Positions 18,779 to 26,649 of a stretch of 64,000 nt of DNA are shown here, one piece after another. Both the position numbers and the translations under genes were made by a program. Source of the stretch: Pontibacillus chungwhensis BH030062. Lineage in GTDB: Bacteria; Bacillota; Bacilli; Bacillales; BH030062. The DNA is taken from assembly GCF_000770675.1 (NCBI RefSeq), contig NZ_AVBG01000009.1, positions 62,001 through 126,000 of the forward strand, written 5' to 3'. The notes under the pieces are model-generated. The model ran no database searches and was not told the origin of the DNA. It saw only the letters and a list, made by a program, of their open reading frames with translations. Numbering within the stretch: position 1 is the first letter of the stretch; each line of letters starts with the position of its first letter.

Positions 18779-20005
18779 ATGCCATTTAGCTTTAAGAAAA
18801 CATTACTATTCACGGGGTTATCGTTTTCACTTGTTCTAGCAGGATGTGCTGGTGAAAGCGAAGGGGAAGATGAATCAGAAGGTACAAATTCTGAACAGCA
18901 AGAAGAAGTGCAAGAGAACGAACAAGAAGAAAAAGAACAAGATCAAAATCAAGAGGCTGAAACGGCTTCCATTGAAGATCAGGTTCAAGCTTATAAAGAT
19001 ATTACAAAAGAACTAGGTAAGATGAAAGAAGACCAAGAAGTAAACTGGGACATGATTAAAGATACATATACAGCGGAACTTCAACCCTCTTTAACAAGTG
19101 TGAACGGCGAATTTGATCAGGCAATTACGGCTGCTATATCTGCAGGGAAAGATGGTTCTCTAGAACAGAATGCAGCTCGTCAAATCATTGATAAAACGAC
19201 TCAATCATACTTCTACCAAAAGCAAAAGGGGATGCATGGTGAAATTGCTAAAGAGCTAGAAGAAGGAACAAAAGAGAAAGCTCAGCAACAGTTTGACCAG
19301 CTTAAATTCCTAGCTAACGAAGTGTTTATCCCTACAGCTGTGAAGCGTGACAGCTATTATGAATTAGAAGGGGACTCAAGTCTTGAGCAGAACATTAATG
19401 CTGGCTTAACGACACAACAGGAAGCACTACAAGCTGGGGATGCAGAAGACTTTGGTGTGTACAAACAGATTACAGACAAATCAATTTATCGCAGTTATTT
19501 CCTAGCAGCTCAGTCTTATGCTGAAAAGATTGAAAAGGCAGCTAATGAAGGTGCTTCGAATGATGAGCTGACTGTAAAACAAGCAGAAGCATGGGGCTTT
19601 TATCAAGCTATAAAAGGGTCACTTTCTTCTGGGGACGAAGAAGCGGCTAAACAAATTAGTACTTTATTCAGCCTTGATCAAACAGAACCAAATACAATCA
19701 AAGCGGATGAAGTAAATGATTTATTTGTTCAAGCTCTTGTAGGGAAGATCAAAGGCTATCACACTGAAGCAGTGGAAGAAGTGAAAAACGGAAACATTAC
19801 GAAAGCTCGTACAGAAGCTCTTGAAGCAAACATGTTTACAAAGGCAATTGAAATGTCTATGACAGAAACGCTTGGCGAAGAGCAGTCTAAGGAAACACTT
19901 CAAAAAGCAGAATCTTGGTTAGAGGCAGTGAGTAACGAGAATGCTGAAGAAGCAGAGCAACTTGGTCAAGAAATTGTTTCAACATTAGACCAGCTTGTAA
20001 AGTAA
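18779..20005 (+). CDS. Fur-regulated lipoprotein with helical repeats, unknown family
   Basis: The 408-residue precursor has a lipoprotein signal (LFTGLSFSLVLAGC, lipobox LAGC). A strongly acidic Glu/Gln linker follows (about residues 24-65), then an all-helical body. Within the body, units resembling each other recur: SYFYQKQKGMHGEIAKELEE, KSIYRSYFLAAQSYAEKIEK and DLFVQALVGKIKGYHTEAVE. This suggests duplicated helical hairpins. I do not recognise a family; it is not an obvious imelysin/EfeM or siderophore-binding (SBP) protein. The ATG at 18779 follows GGGAGG at 18766-18771; an upstream in-frame TTG at 18764 is too close to that site. Fur control and a nearby FTR1 locus suggest an extracellular iron or haem role, which is an inference. 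Confidence 0.75.
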   Translation: MPFSFKKTLLFTGLSFSLVLAGCAGESEGEDESEGTNSEQQEEVQENEQEEKEQDQNQEAETASIEDQVQAYKDITKELGKMKEDQEVNWDMIKDTYTAELQPSLTSVNGEFDQAITAAISAGKDGSLEQNAARQIIDKTTQSYFYQKQKGMHGEIAKELEEGTKEKAQQQFDQLKFLANEVFIPTAVKRDSYYELEGDSSLEQNINAGLTTQQEALQAGDAEDFGVYKQITDKSIYRSYFLAAQSYAEKIEKAANEGASNDELTVKQAEAWGFYQAIKGSLSSGDEEAAKQISTLFSLDQTEPNTIKADEVNDLFVQALVGKIKGYHTEAVEEVKNGNITKARTEALEANMFTKAIEMSMTETLGEEQSKETLQKAESWLEAVSNENAEEAEQLGQEIVSTLDQLVK

Positions 20006-20035
20006 TCTTCTTGAGAAAAGATCAAACGATAAAGA

Positions 20036-20074
20036 AGATCCTGTAACTTAGATCTAAGTTACAGGATCTTTTTA
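20036..20074 (+). terminator. Terminator after the lipoprotein gene
   Basis: A 15-bp perfect stem (20036-20050 with 20055-20069) has the loop GATC and is followed by five T's. Confidence 0.92.
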
Positions 20075-20158
20075 TTGGGATGATTAACTCTAAACAGGCT
20101 ATTCGAAACACTATTTAATTGTGATAAAATGAACAAGATGTCTTGACGAGGTGAGAAT

Positions 20159-21097
20159 ATGAACATACTACTAACCGGTGGAGCTGGATTTATAGGTTCA
20201 CATTTGGCTGAATCTCTATTAAAAGATAGCCATAAAGTAACCATTATAGATAAATTTCACCCTTACTATGATTACAGTCGTAAGAAGGAACAGTTAGACC
20301 GTCTCTTTAGTTACGGTAACCTTACATTTCACGAAGTAGATTTATTAGATAAGGAAAGTTGCGCATCTATTTTCAGTCCATCATTTGATGCTGTTGTCCA
20401 TTTGGCCGCTCTACCTGGAGTCCCCTATTCATTCGAGCAACCATTAGAATATGTTGATGAAGATATTAAAGCCACGATCAACGTATTAACGCTTGCTGGA
20501 GAAGCTGGAATATCGCATGTATTATTTGGGTCTTCTTCATCTGTATACGGAAACAGGTCAGGAAAGATGAGTGAGGATTTACCTATACAAAATGTCTCTT
20601 CCCCTTATGCCGCAGCTAAGGTGAGCGGAGAAACATATGCACACATGTATCAACAAGTATACGGTTTCCAATTAACAGTTTTCCGTTACTTCACAGTATA
20701 TGGGCCATGGGGAAGACCAGATATGGCGATTCCAAAATTTATTCAAGCAAGTCTTCAGGATGAACCGATCGTTGTATTTGGGAACGGTACAGCTCGTGAC
20801 TATACCTATATAGATGACATAGTGGATGGTATGCGCCTTGCGCTACAACATAGTAAGGGGAATCACGTTTATAATATTGGTTCAGGTAACCCGGTCACAA
20901 TTGAAGCATTAGTCGGGTCTCTGAAAGACATGTTTCCTGACTTGAAGGTTAATCATTCTCCCTTTCGAAAGGGCGATGTACAACAAACATGGGCTGACTT
21001 AACGAAAGCTAAACAGTTACTAGGATACGAGCCGAAGCACACGTTTGAAGAAGGTCTTAGAAAAACGGTTCAATGGTTTATGAGTTATGAAAAGTAA
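20159..21097 (+). CDS. NAD-dependent sugar-nucleotide epimerase/dehydratase
   Basis: The 312-residue extended short-chain dehydrogenase has the N-terminal NAD-binding GGAGFIGSH, the catalytic YxxxK in SPYAAAKVSGE, and VFRYFTVYGPWGRPDMA with YTYIDDIVDG, typical of UDP-sugar 4-epimerases. The early HPYYDYSRKKEQLDRL and LPGVPYSFEQPLEYVD segments resemble UDP-glucuronate 4-epimerases, but substrate cannot be fixed from sequence. It is the first gene of a four-gene cassette: its stop overlaps the next start by 11 bases. The ATG follows GAGGTGAG. It likely supplies the sugar donor for the membrane steps encoded downstream. Confidence 0.85.
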   Translation: MNILLTGGAGFIGSHLAESLLKDSHKVTIIDKFHPYYDYSRKKEQLDRLFSYGNLTFHEVDLLDKESCASIFSPSFDAVVHLAALPGVPYSFEQPLEYVDEDIKATINVLTLAGEAGISHVLFGSSSSVYGNRSGKMSEDLPIQNVSSPYAAAKVSGETYAHMYQQVYGFQLTVFRYFTVYGPWGRPDMAIPKFIQASLQDEPIVVFGNGTARDYTYIDDIVDGMRLALQHSKGNHVYNIGSGNPVTIEALVGSLKDMFPDLKVNHSPFRKGDVQQTWADLTKAKQLLGYEPKHTFEEGLRKTVQWFMSYEK

Positions 21098-22019
21098 ACG
21101 AATGGTCAGTTGGACCATTCGAATAGCTGGTATCCTTTTATCGGGCCTATTTATATATCTAACTCTACAATACTTTTCATTAAAGACGGTTACACGTGTC
21201 GCAATGGAGTTGATTTATTCCCCCTTATGGCTAGGGGTAATGATTTCAACCTACGCTCTTTCGTTTTGTGTGAAAGCATACGTTTGGCAGAGCTATATAG
21301 GTGAAAAAGGAAGCTTTGCTCCTTATTGGTCTGGTATACATTACGCGCTATTTATGAATCATATTCTTCCCTTTAAAACAGGAGATGTTGTAAGAGCAGG
21401 TGTGATTAAAGGGGCGAAACCTTTATCATGGGAGGAAAGTGTAAGTAGTGTTGTGGCAATGAGGGTGCTTGATTTAGGAGGGCTTGTTCTTTTAGCTGGT
21501 ATTGGCACTTTTATATATATGGATACGTTTTTCTATGTGGGGATCATTACCTTGACTGTTATGGTCTTATTTGTACTCGTGCTACCTTTTCGCGCTAAGC
21601 ATACACTAAGGAAATCTATTCTCAGATCTATGGTCCATTTTGCATCTACATTGTTATCTATTAAAGGACTACTATTATTTGGTCTAGTTCTACTAAGTTG
21701 GGTACTCGAAGGTTTTACGATTTATAGTGTTGGTAGGATTGCAATTGAAGGTATTGGATTCTTTGAAGCCGTTTGGGCGACATCTGTTGCTGTAGTAAGC
21801 GGTGTGTTTCAGGTCACCCCTGGCCACATTGCAGGTTATGAGAGCGTTCAGAGTTATGCTCTTACCTTCATAGATGTTCCGATTGAGACGGGTTATACAA
21901 TTGCAATTATTACGCATGTTTTTAAATTTATTTATGCCTATATAACGGGGCTTATTAGTTTTTATCTGACCCCCGTTTCAAGCAACGTTGTTAAAAGATG
22001 GTTTAAGAGGAGGGGATAA
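21087..22019 (+). CDS. Flippase-like membrane protein (UPF0104/MprF-type transmembrane domain)
   Basis: The 310-residue polytopic protein has about seven to eight hydrophobic segments. The conserved region FMNHILPFKTGDVVRAGVIK, then SVVAMRVLDLGGLV and GVFQVTPGHIAGYESV, matches the lysylphosphatidylglycerol synthase transmembrane (UPF0104) family. In MprF the homologous part moves a lipid across the membrane; here there is no synthase domain. It overlaps the epimerase gene by 11 bases and is followed 4 bases later by the phosphodiesterase gene. A role in moving a glycolipid or polyprenyl-linked sugar is plausible but inferred. Confidence 0.82.
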   Translation: MKSKRMVSWTIRIAGILLSGLFIYLTLQYFSLKTVTRVAMELIYSPLWLGVMISTYALSFCVKAYVWQSYIGEKGSFAPYWSGIHYALFMNHILPFKTGDVVRAGVIKGAKPLSWEESVSSVVAMRVLDLGGLVLLAGIGTFIYMDTFFYVGIITLTVMVLFVLVLPFRAKHTLRKSILRSMVHFASTLLSIKGLLLFGLVLLSWVLEGFTIYSVGRIAIEGIGFFEAVWATSVAVVSGVFQVTPGHIAGYESVQSYALTFIDVPIETGYTIAIITHVFKFIYAYITGLISFYLTPVSSNVVKRWFKRRG

Positions 22020-22023
22020 TACA

Positions 22024-23484
22024 ATGAAACAAGCTTCATCATTTGAAAAAGTAGCAGCACGAGGATGGAATTTATTAAACGAAGGAAAACCTTTCACTCC
22101 TATTTTTGTTTTAGGCATAATGCTTTTGTATCACTTAAACGATTTGTATACATCAGCTGGGGCGTTAGCAATCAGCGTCATATACGTACTACCGTTATTA
22201 GCCTTGTTTTATTATTTTGATTTCCCATTGTTATTAAGGTCGTATTTATGGATCCCGGTTGTCGGGTTTTTAATGATCTTCGAAAGTAGTTACTTATCGT
22301 TATGGTTATTAGCTCTGGGTTTATATTTCTTCTTTACTGTGTTCTTTTGGGGAACTTTTTATTATCATATGAGAATTGGTACTACATGGTGGAATTTTAC
22401 GCGATTTTGGAAGCTCGTACTAAAGAATAGTGACTCAACAAGTGGGAATGCACAAGAGCAAATACCTAAAGTTGTTCTCCTGCTAGGAGTGTGGGAGTAT
22501 GCTTTTCAACATTTGGATACGGGCGGTCTAAGTATTACCAATCTATATCAGCTTATCCTGTTCTACGCAGGTGTAGCGGTCTTTACATGGGTTTTGCACC
22601 ATTTTCTATTTGATTGGAAGCCAAAGCCTTATGAATCGTACACGAAAGAAAATTACAAAGAAGCAGACGAAGCAACTAATGAGCGGGTTATTGTAATTGT
22701 TATTGATGGAATGAGAAAAGACCGTTTTGAGGCCGCTCATACACCTTTCCTTGATTCTTTAAAACAGCAAGGAACAGAATATACTCAAATGGAGACCGTA
22801 TACCCTGCCCGTACGGTTGTCTGTTTCACCTCTATGTTTACTGGAACCTATCCATTTGAACATAAAATACAAAGTAACATGGTATGGAAGCTCGGGGCAC
22901 AAACCGAAAGTATTTTCGATTCCTTACGTAAAGTAGATAAGAAAGGCCGATTACTTGGTATTGCTCATCTTGTTGATACGTTCGGTGATGATGTAGATAC
23001 TGTAACGGCTGTTATGCATAACGATGTTGCGGATAAAAACATTGTTCAAAAAGGAAAGAAAATTATGGAGGAAGAAGACCCGGAACTATTTATCATGCAA
23101 TTAATAAGTACCGATCAAACAGGACATAGTCGCGGTGTGTTATACGATGATTATATCGAAAAAATCGAAGAAACAGATGCGCTTGTTAAAGATTATGTAG
23201 ATTGGTTGACGAAAAAAGGGTTTATGGAAAATACAACCCTCATGGTTTGCGCTGATCATGGTCAAGCTGATGGTATAGGTGGTCATGGTCACCTTGATGA
23301 AGGAGAACGGTTCGTTCCATTCTTCATGACAGGCCCAACTATAGAGAAGGGGAAACGTGTGGAGAAGAAGCATAGTCTTGTATCTCTAGCTCCAACGATT
23401 GCACACTTACTTGGTGCACCTTTCCCTGACCATTCACGTGGAGAAGTGTTGACCCAGCAGAAGAAGGAGGACCCATCATCATGA
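22024..23484 (+). CDS. Membrane-anchored alkaline-phosphatase-superfamily phosphodiesterase
   Basis: The 486-residue protein has about five to six transmembrane segments in the first 210 residues. A type I phosphodiesterase/nucleotide pyrophosphatase domain follows. Its metal and nucleophile motifs are present: VIDGMRKDRF, YPARTVVCFTSMFTGTYP (nucleophile Thr), STDQTGHSRG and CADHGQADGIGGHG. The ATG at 22024 follows AAGAGGAGGGG at the end of the previous gene; the frame extends further upstream, but without a ribosome site. It overlaps the next gene by 4 bases (ATGA). The site probably faces outside and could process or transfer a phospho-sugar or phospho-alcohol group. The actual reaction is unknown. 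Confidence 0.82.
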   Translation: MKQASSFEKVAARGWNLLNEGKPFTPIFVLGIMLLYHLNDLYTSAGALAISVIYVLPLLALFYYFDFPLLLRSYLWIPVVGFLMIFESSYLSLWLLALGLYFFFTVFFWGTFYYHMRIGTTWWNFTRFWKLVLKNSDSTSGNAQEQIPKVVLLLGVWEYAFQHLDTGGLSITNLYQLILFYAGVAVFTWVLHHFLFDWKPKPYESYTKENYKEADEATNERVIVIVIDGMRKDRFEAAHTPFLDSLKQQGTEYTQMETVYPARTVVCFTSMFTGTYPFEHKIQSNMVWKLGAQTESIFDSLRKVDKKGRLLGIAHLVDTFGDDVDTVTAVMHNDVADKNIVQKGKKIMEEEDPELFIMQLISTDQTGHSRGVLYDDYIEKIEETDALVKDYVDWLTKKGFMENTTLMVCADHGQADGIGGHGHLDEGERFVPFFMTGPTIEKGKRVEKKHSLVSLAPTIAHLLGAPFPDHSRGEVLTQQKKEDPSS

Positions 23485-24212
23485 AAAAGGTAGTCGTATT
23501 TTTACCTGCTTACAACGAAGAAGATTGTATAGAGGAAATGATTCAAACGATCCCTCGTGAAATGGGGAGTAATGTGGAAGTGAAGATCATTGTCATTGAT
23601 GATGGTTCTAAAGATAATACAGTTGAGTTAGCCAAGAGAGCAGGAGTTGATGCGGTTTATCAAAATGAAACCAATCAAGGATTAGGAGCTGCTGTCCGAC
23701 AAGGGTTTCAACGTTCTTTAGAATTAGGAGCAGATATCGGTGTTATGATTGATGCTGACTTGGAATACCCAGGCCGTCAAATCCCTGATGTGATTCAGCC
23801 TATATTGGACGGTAAGGCTGATTATGTTATGGGGTCCCGTTTTCTTGGCACCATTGATGGGATGAAGTTACACCGACGCCTTGGGAACTATGCTTTCACC
23901 CTTCTTCAATCTATTCTCTTGAGAAGGTGGATTCATGACGGGCAATCTGGTATGAGAGCTTTTTCTAAAGAGGTTCTACAAGAGGCTGAAATTATCCATG
24001 ACTACAATTATGCCCAAGTTGTTACCCTCAATATTGTTAGAAAAGGTTTCCGAATGAAAGAAATTCCTATTAATTATCAAGTTCGAAAAAAAGGTGAATC
24101 CTTTATTAAATTCAAGGCTTATATGAGCTCTGTGTTACCTGCAATTTATCGTGAAATGAGGCGAAAACCAATCCCATTCACTAAATCACAGAGGAATGAA
24201 GAGTGGACTTGA
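23481..24212 (+). CDS. Family 2 glycosyltransferase (polyprenyl-phosphate sugar transferase type)
   Basis: The 243-residue GT-A enzyme begins VVFLPAYNEEDCIEEMI and has IVIDDGSKDNTVELA and the metal-binding motif IDADLEYPG. GSRFLGTIDGMKLHRRLGNY and DGQSGMRAFSKE resemble dolichyl/undecaprenyl-phosphate sugar synthases. It has no C-terminal membrane anchor. It is the last gene of the four-gene cassette (ATGA overlap with the phosphodiesterase) and is followed by a strong terminator. It probably loads a sugar onto a lipid carrier, which the flippase-like protein could turn outward. Confidence 0.87.
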   Translation: MKKVVVFLPAYNEEDCIEEMIQTIPREMGSNVEVKIIVIDDGSKDNTVELAKRAGVDAVYQNETNQGLGAAVRQGFQRSLELGADIGVMIDADLEYPGRQIPDVIQPILDGKADYVMGSRFLGTIDGMKLHRRLGNYAFTLLQSILLRRWIHDGQSGMRAFSKEVLQEAEIIHDYNYAQVVTLNIVRKGFRMKEIPINYQVRKKGESFIKFKAYMSSVLPAIYREMRRKPIPFTKSQRNEEWT

Positions 24213-24223
24213 TATAGCCATGC

Positions 24224-24265
24224 GGTGATAGGGGGAACGAGTCGTTTCCCCTATCACCTTTTTTA
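24224..24265 (+). terminator. Terminator of the four-gene sugar cassette
   Basis: A 15-bp stem (24224-24238 with 24244-24258, one mismatch or G-T) is followed by six T's. Confidence 0.92.
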
Positions 24266-24299
24266 ATAATAGGCTATTCAAGAATAGGGCAGTAATCTT

Positions 24300-24725
24300 G
24301 AAGACTCGAAGATGAGAGATTGTTTCTGTTTGCTTTAATTGAGTGTAAGTTGGGCCTGGAAACCACTCGCTTTCCTGTGGGGAGCTGGTGAGTCTGCCCA
24401 CGGGAGTCTCGTAGACTCCAGGCCCACCTTTGCCATATTAGTGTGAACAGAAACAAGCCCTGTGAGAAGAAACAAGATTAAATTGCGTGATCGCGGGACC
24501 GTTAACTTAGTTAACGTAAGGGCTAGCTCGGGGACTGCGAGACTCCCTCGGGGTAAGGAGCCTGGGGAAGACCCCACAGAGAGCGAAAGCGAACGCGGAG
24601 GCTTCCCAGCTCCCCGTAGGAAAGCGAGTTGCCCCCGTGCTAGCCCAACCACTCATTAAAAGTAACGGTTCCTTCCAGCTAAAACATCTCAACTTTGAGT
24701 CTTCCATATAAGGGGCTTATATGGA
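24300..24725 (+). repeat. Dispersed composite repeat, copy B (full length)
   Basis: Terminal inverted repeats GAAGACTCGAAGATGAGA (24300-24317) and TCTCAACTTTGAGTCTTC (24687-24704) match at 16 of 18. Palindrome 1 has the arms TGGGCCTGGA (24351-24360) and TCCAGGCCCA (24417-24426). A spacer carries CGTTAAC-TTA-GTTAACG. Palindrome 2 has the arms GGGCTAGC (24520-24527) and GCTAGCCC (24639-24646) around a GC-rich core. A palindromic tail TCCATATAAG/CTTATATGGA closes the element at 24703-24725. The open frames crossing it are by-products of its GC-rich palindromes. It fills the gap between the sugar cassette and the second iron locus. Confidence 0.9.
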
Positions 24726-24808
24726 ACGGAAAAATAATTACCAGAGATCTCTGTTATTGTTTAACTTAAAGAAAACCATCTAATAGGTAAAAAAATGCTG
24801 AACTCTGC

Positions 24809-24837
24809 TTGACGCAGACGTTGATAATCATTATCAT
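24809..24837 (+). promoter_or_regulatory. Promoter of the FTR1 iron locus
   Basis: TTGACG (24809-24814) and TATCAT (24832-24837) are 17 bases apart, and the -10 box lies inside a Fur box. Confidence 0.75.
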
Positions 24838-24838
24838 T
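24820..24838 (+). promoter_or_regulatory. Fur box of the FTR1 iron locus
   Basis: TGATAATCATTATCA (24822-24836) is a perfect match to the 7-1-7 Fur consensus and overlaps the -10 region. Confidence 0.92.
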
Positions 24839-24855
24839 ATCGTAGGAGGTCTCAA

Positions 24856-25605
24856 ATGAAAAAGATTATCATTTCCATTATAACGCTTACACTTAGTTTA
24901 CTAATTATTGATCCACTCAATACAGCTGCTTATTCTTATGGGGACCCAGGTGAAGAAAAATTCGCCGAAGCTTATAAAGAAGTGAAACAATATGTTGAAG
25001 CTGATGATTGGGATCAAGCCGAACAAGTCATTGAAACATACGATAAAGAATTTAACTTATACTTTAAACAAACGGTTCCTTACATAGAGGAAGCGCTCGA
25101 AAGTCAAGACCAAGAGTTGCTTTTAAAGAGTTATCGAACAGCACTACGGTTGAATGTAGAGCGTCGTCTTCATTTCGCTCAGGAACAGTTTGAGGATTAT
25201 GGTCAGGCGAAATTATTACTCGCTAAAGCACGAGGTACATTTGACGTCTTACAACCTTCCTTTAAAGATGATCAAGGGGAAGAAGCCGCTCAATCCATTT
25301 ATGCCTCTTTTGATCAAGCCTTGCAATCCTTAGGAAACCCAGGTCTATTTGGAATTGGGGATCAGCAAAGTGACCAAGAGACGTTTGATCGAGAAATAGA
25401 AGCGATCAACACTTCTTTAAAAGAAGCTTTTCCAGTTCCTGACCAAGAGGATAATAATGCGAACTTAACAGAAGAAAACTTAGGACTGTTTGGTGGAGGA
25501 GATGGAGAGTCAAATCCTATGTGGAAGTGGGTCTCGATCGGTCTTGTTGTCCTATTTGTCTTATTAATTGTCTTTAATAGAATGAAGAATCGTAAGAAAG
25601 AGTAG
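24856..25605 (+). CDS. Secreted, C-terminally anchored helical protein of the iron locus
   Basis: The 249-residue protein has an N-terminal signal peptide (IIISIITLTLSLLIIDPLNTA). An acidic, all-helical extracellular region follows, with two related halves (EKFAEAYKEVKQYVEADDWD; YGQAKLLLAKARGTFDVLQP). After a Gly-rich FGGGDGE spacer comes one C-terminal transmembrane helix (WVSIGLVVLFVLLIVF) and a basic tail. I do not recognise a named family. It resembles the extracellular domain that in some bacteria, including B. subtilis YwbL as I recall it, is fused to FTR1 permeases. It precedes the FTR1 gene by 22 bases under a perfect Fur box, so it probably passes iron to the permease. Confidence 0.75.
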   Translation: MKKIIISIITLTLSLLIIDPLNTAAYSYGDPGEEKFAEAYKEVKQYVEADDWDQAEQVIETYDKEFNLYFKQTVPYIEEALESQDQELLLKSYRTALRLNVERRLHFAQEQFEDYGQAKLLLAKARGTFDVLQPSFKDDQGEEAAQSIYASFDQALQSLGNPGLFGIGDQQSDQETFDREIEAINTSLKEAFPVPDQEDNNANLTEENLGLFGGGDGESNPMWKWVSIGLVVLFVLLIVFNRMKNRKKE

Positions 25606-25627
25606 GCATAGAAGGGGGAGAACAACT

Positions 25628-26563
25628 ATGGATTTTCAGGCCTTTTTGATTACACTGAGAGAGGCATTAGAAGCGATATTAATTGTTGGTTTGATTTTAA
25701 GTTATTTAACGCGCTTAGATGCGAAGAAGTACCATCCGTGGGTGTACGCTGGTGTGTTTTTTGCACTCTTAAGTAGCTTTGGAGTTGCTTTGTTATTCCA
25801 AGTTATTTTTACTGGCTTTGCTAGCTTCGGGTCTGAAGTATATTTGAAAATAGGTATTCTGTTTGCTTCAGTCATACTGCTTAGTCACATGGTCATGTGG
25901 ATGAAGAAAGAATCGAAGAACGTTAATGGAGACATGCAAAAGAAAATCAATGCTGCCGTGACGGCAGGGAGTGTGACTGCTCTCATTCTTCATACGTATT
26001 TAATCGTTCTACGTGAGGGCGTAGAGACCGTGTTCTTCTTTGCTGCTATTAGTGGTGGAGATATCCAGGAAGTCTTTACAAGTTATGGAGCTCTTAGCGG
26101 CTTAATGCTTGCATTAATATTAGGATATCTTTTCTTTACTGGGACCATGAAGTTCTCTTTAAAAACGTTTTTCCGAGTTACAGGAGTATTAATCATGTTC
26201 ATAGCTGCTGGACTATTGGTACAAGGAGTCGGAATGCTGCAGGACTTAGGGAAGATGGGTTCTGTATATGAGACAGTACAAGGGACTCCTAAAGCGGTTT
26301 ATAATATCGTAGAAATTATGCCTGAGCACTATCAAGACGAGATGCATTTTGAGCGTGACACAGGTAATGATGTAATGATTAGTGGTCAGATTGGTTTGTT
26401 TATGGCTGCCATGTTTGGATACAGTCATAATCCAACTGTTGAACAAATCGCAGCATATTGGTTGTACTTTGCATTTATTATTGGTGCAAATATGTTACAT
26501 GCTAAGGAATTCACACTATTTAGAAGAAAGAAGTCTAAAGCAGTGGATCAAACCGTAGCATAA
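25628..26563 (+). CDS. FTR1-family high-affinity iron permease
   Basis: The 311-residue protein has about seven transmembrane segments and the two family iron-binding motifs: REALEAILIVGLIL (residues 11 onward) and LREGVETVFFFAAI in the middle. FTR1/EfeU permeases take up iron across the cytoplasmic membrane. The ATG follows GAAGGGGGAG. It is cotranscribed with the anchored helical protein from a Fur-controlled promoter and is followed by a terminator. No dye-decolorising peroxidase (EfeB/YwbN) or EfeO/YwbM gene lies next to it, unlike the B. subtilis ywbLMN set. Confidence 0.9.
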   Translation: MDFQAFLITLREALEAILIVGLILSYLTRLDAKKYHPWVYAGVFFALLSSFGVALLFQVIFTGFASFGSEVYLKIGILFASVILLSHMVMWMKKESKNVNGDMQKKINAAVTAGSVTALILHTYLIVLREGVETVFFFAAISGGDIQEVFTSYGALSGLMLALILGYLFFTGTMKFSLKTFFRVTGVLIMFIAAGLLVQGVGMLQDLGKMGSVYETVQGTPKAVYNIVEIMPEHYQDEMHFERDTGNDVMISGQIGLFMAAMFGYSHNPTVEQIAAYWLYFAFIIGANMLHAKEFTLFRRKKSKAVDQTVA

Positions 26564-26593
26564 GCCTATCCCCCTTATAAACCTAATTTTATG

Positions 26594-26620
26594 AAACCCG
26601 CCATATGTGCGGGTTTTTTC
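26594..26620 (+). terminator. Terminator after the FTR1 gene
   Basis: AAACCCGC/GCGGGTTT form an 8-bp perfect stem with a T-run. Confidence 0.9.
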
Positions 26621-26649
26621 GTATCTAATTGCAAGAAGGGAACAAGTTC

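Noticed and set aside
24335-24659. Open frames on both strands of about 65-105 residues rich in Arg, Pro, Gly
   Set aside because: They lie wholly within repeat copy B, arise from its GC-rich palindromes, lack ribosome sites, and are not kept in other copies.
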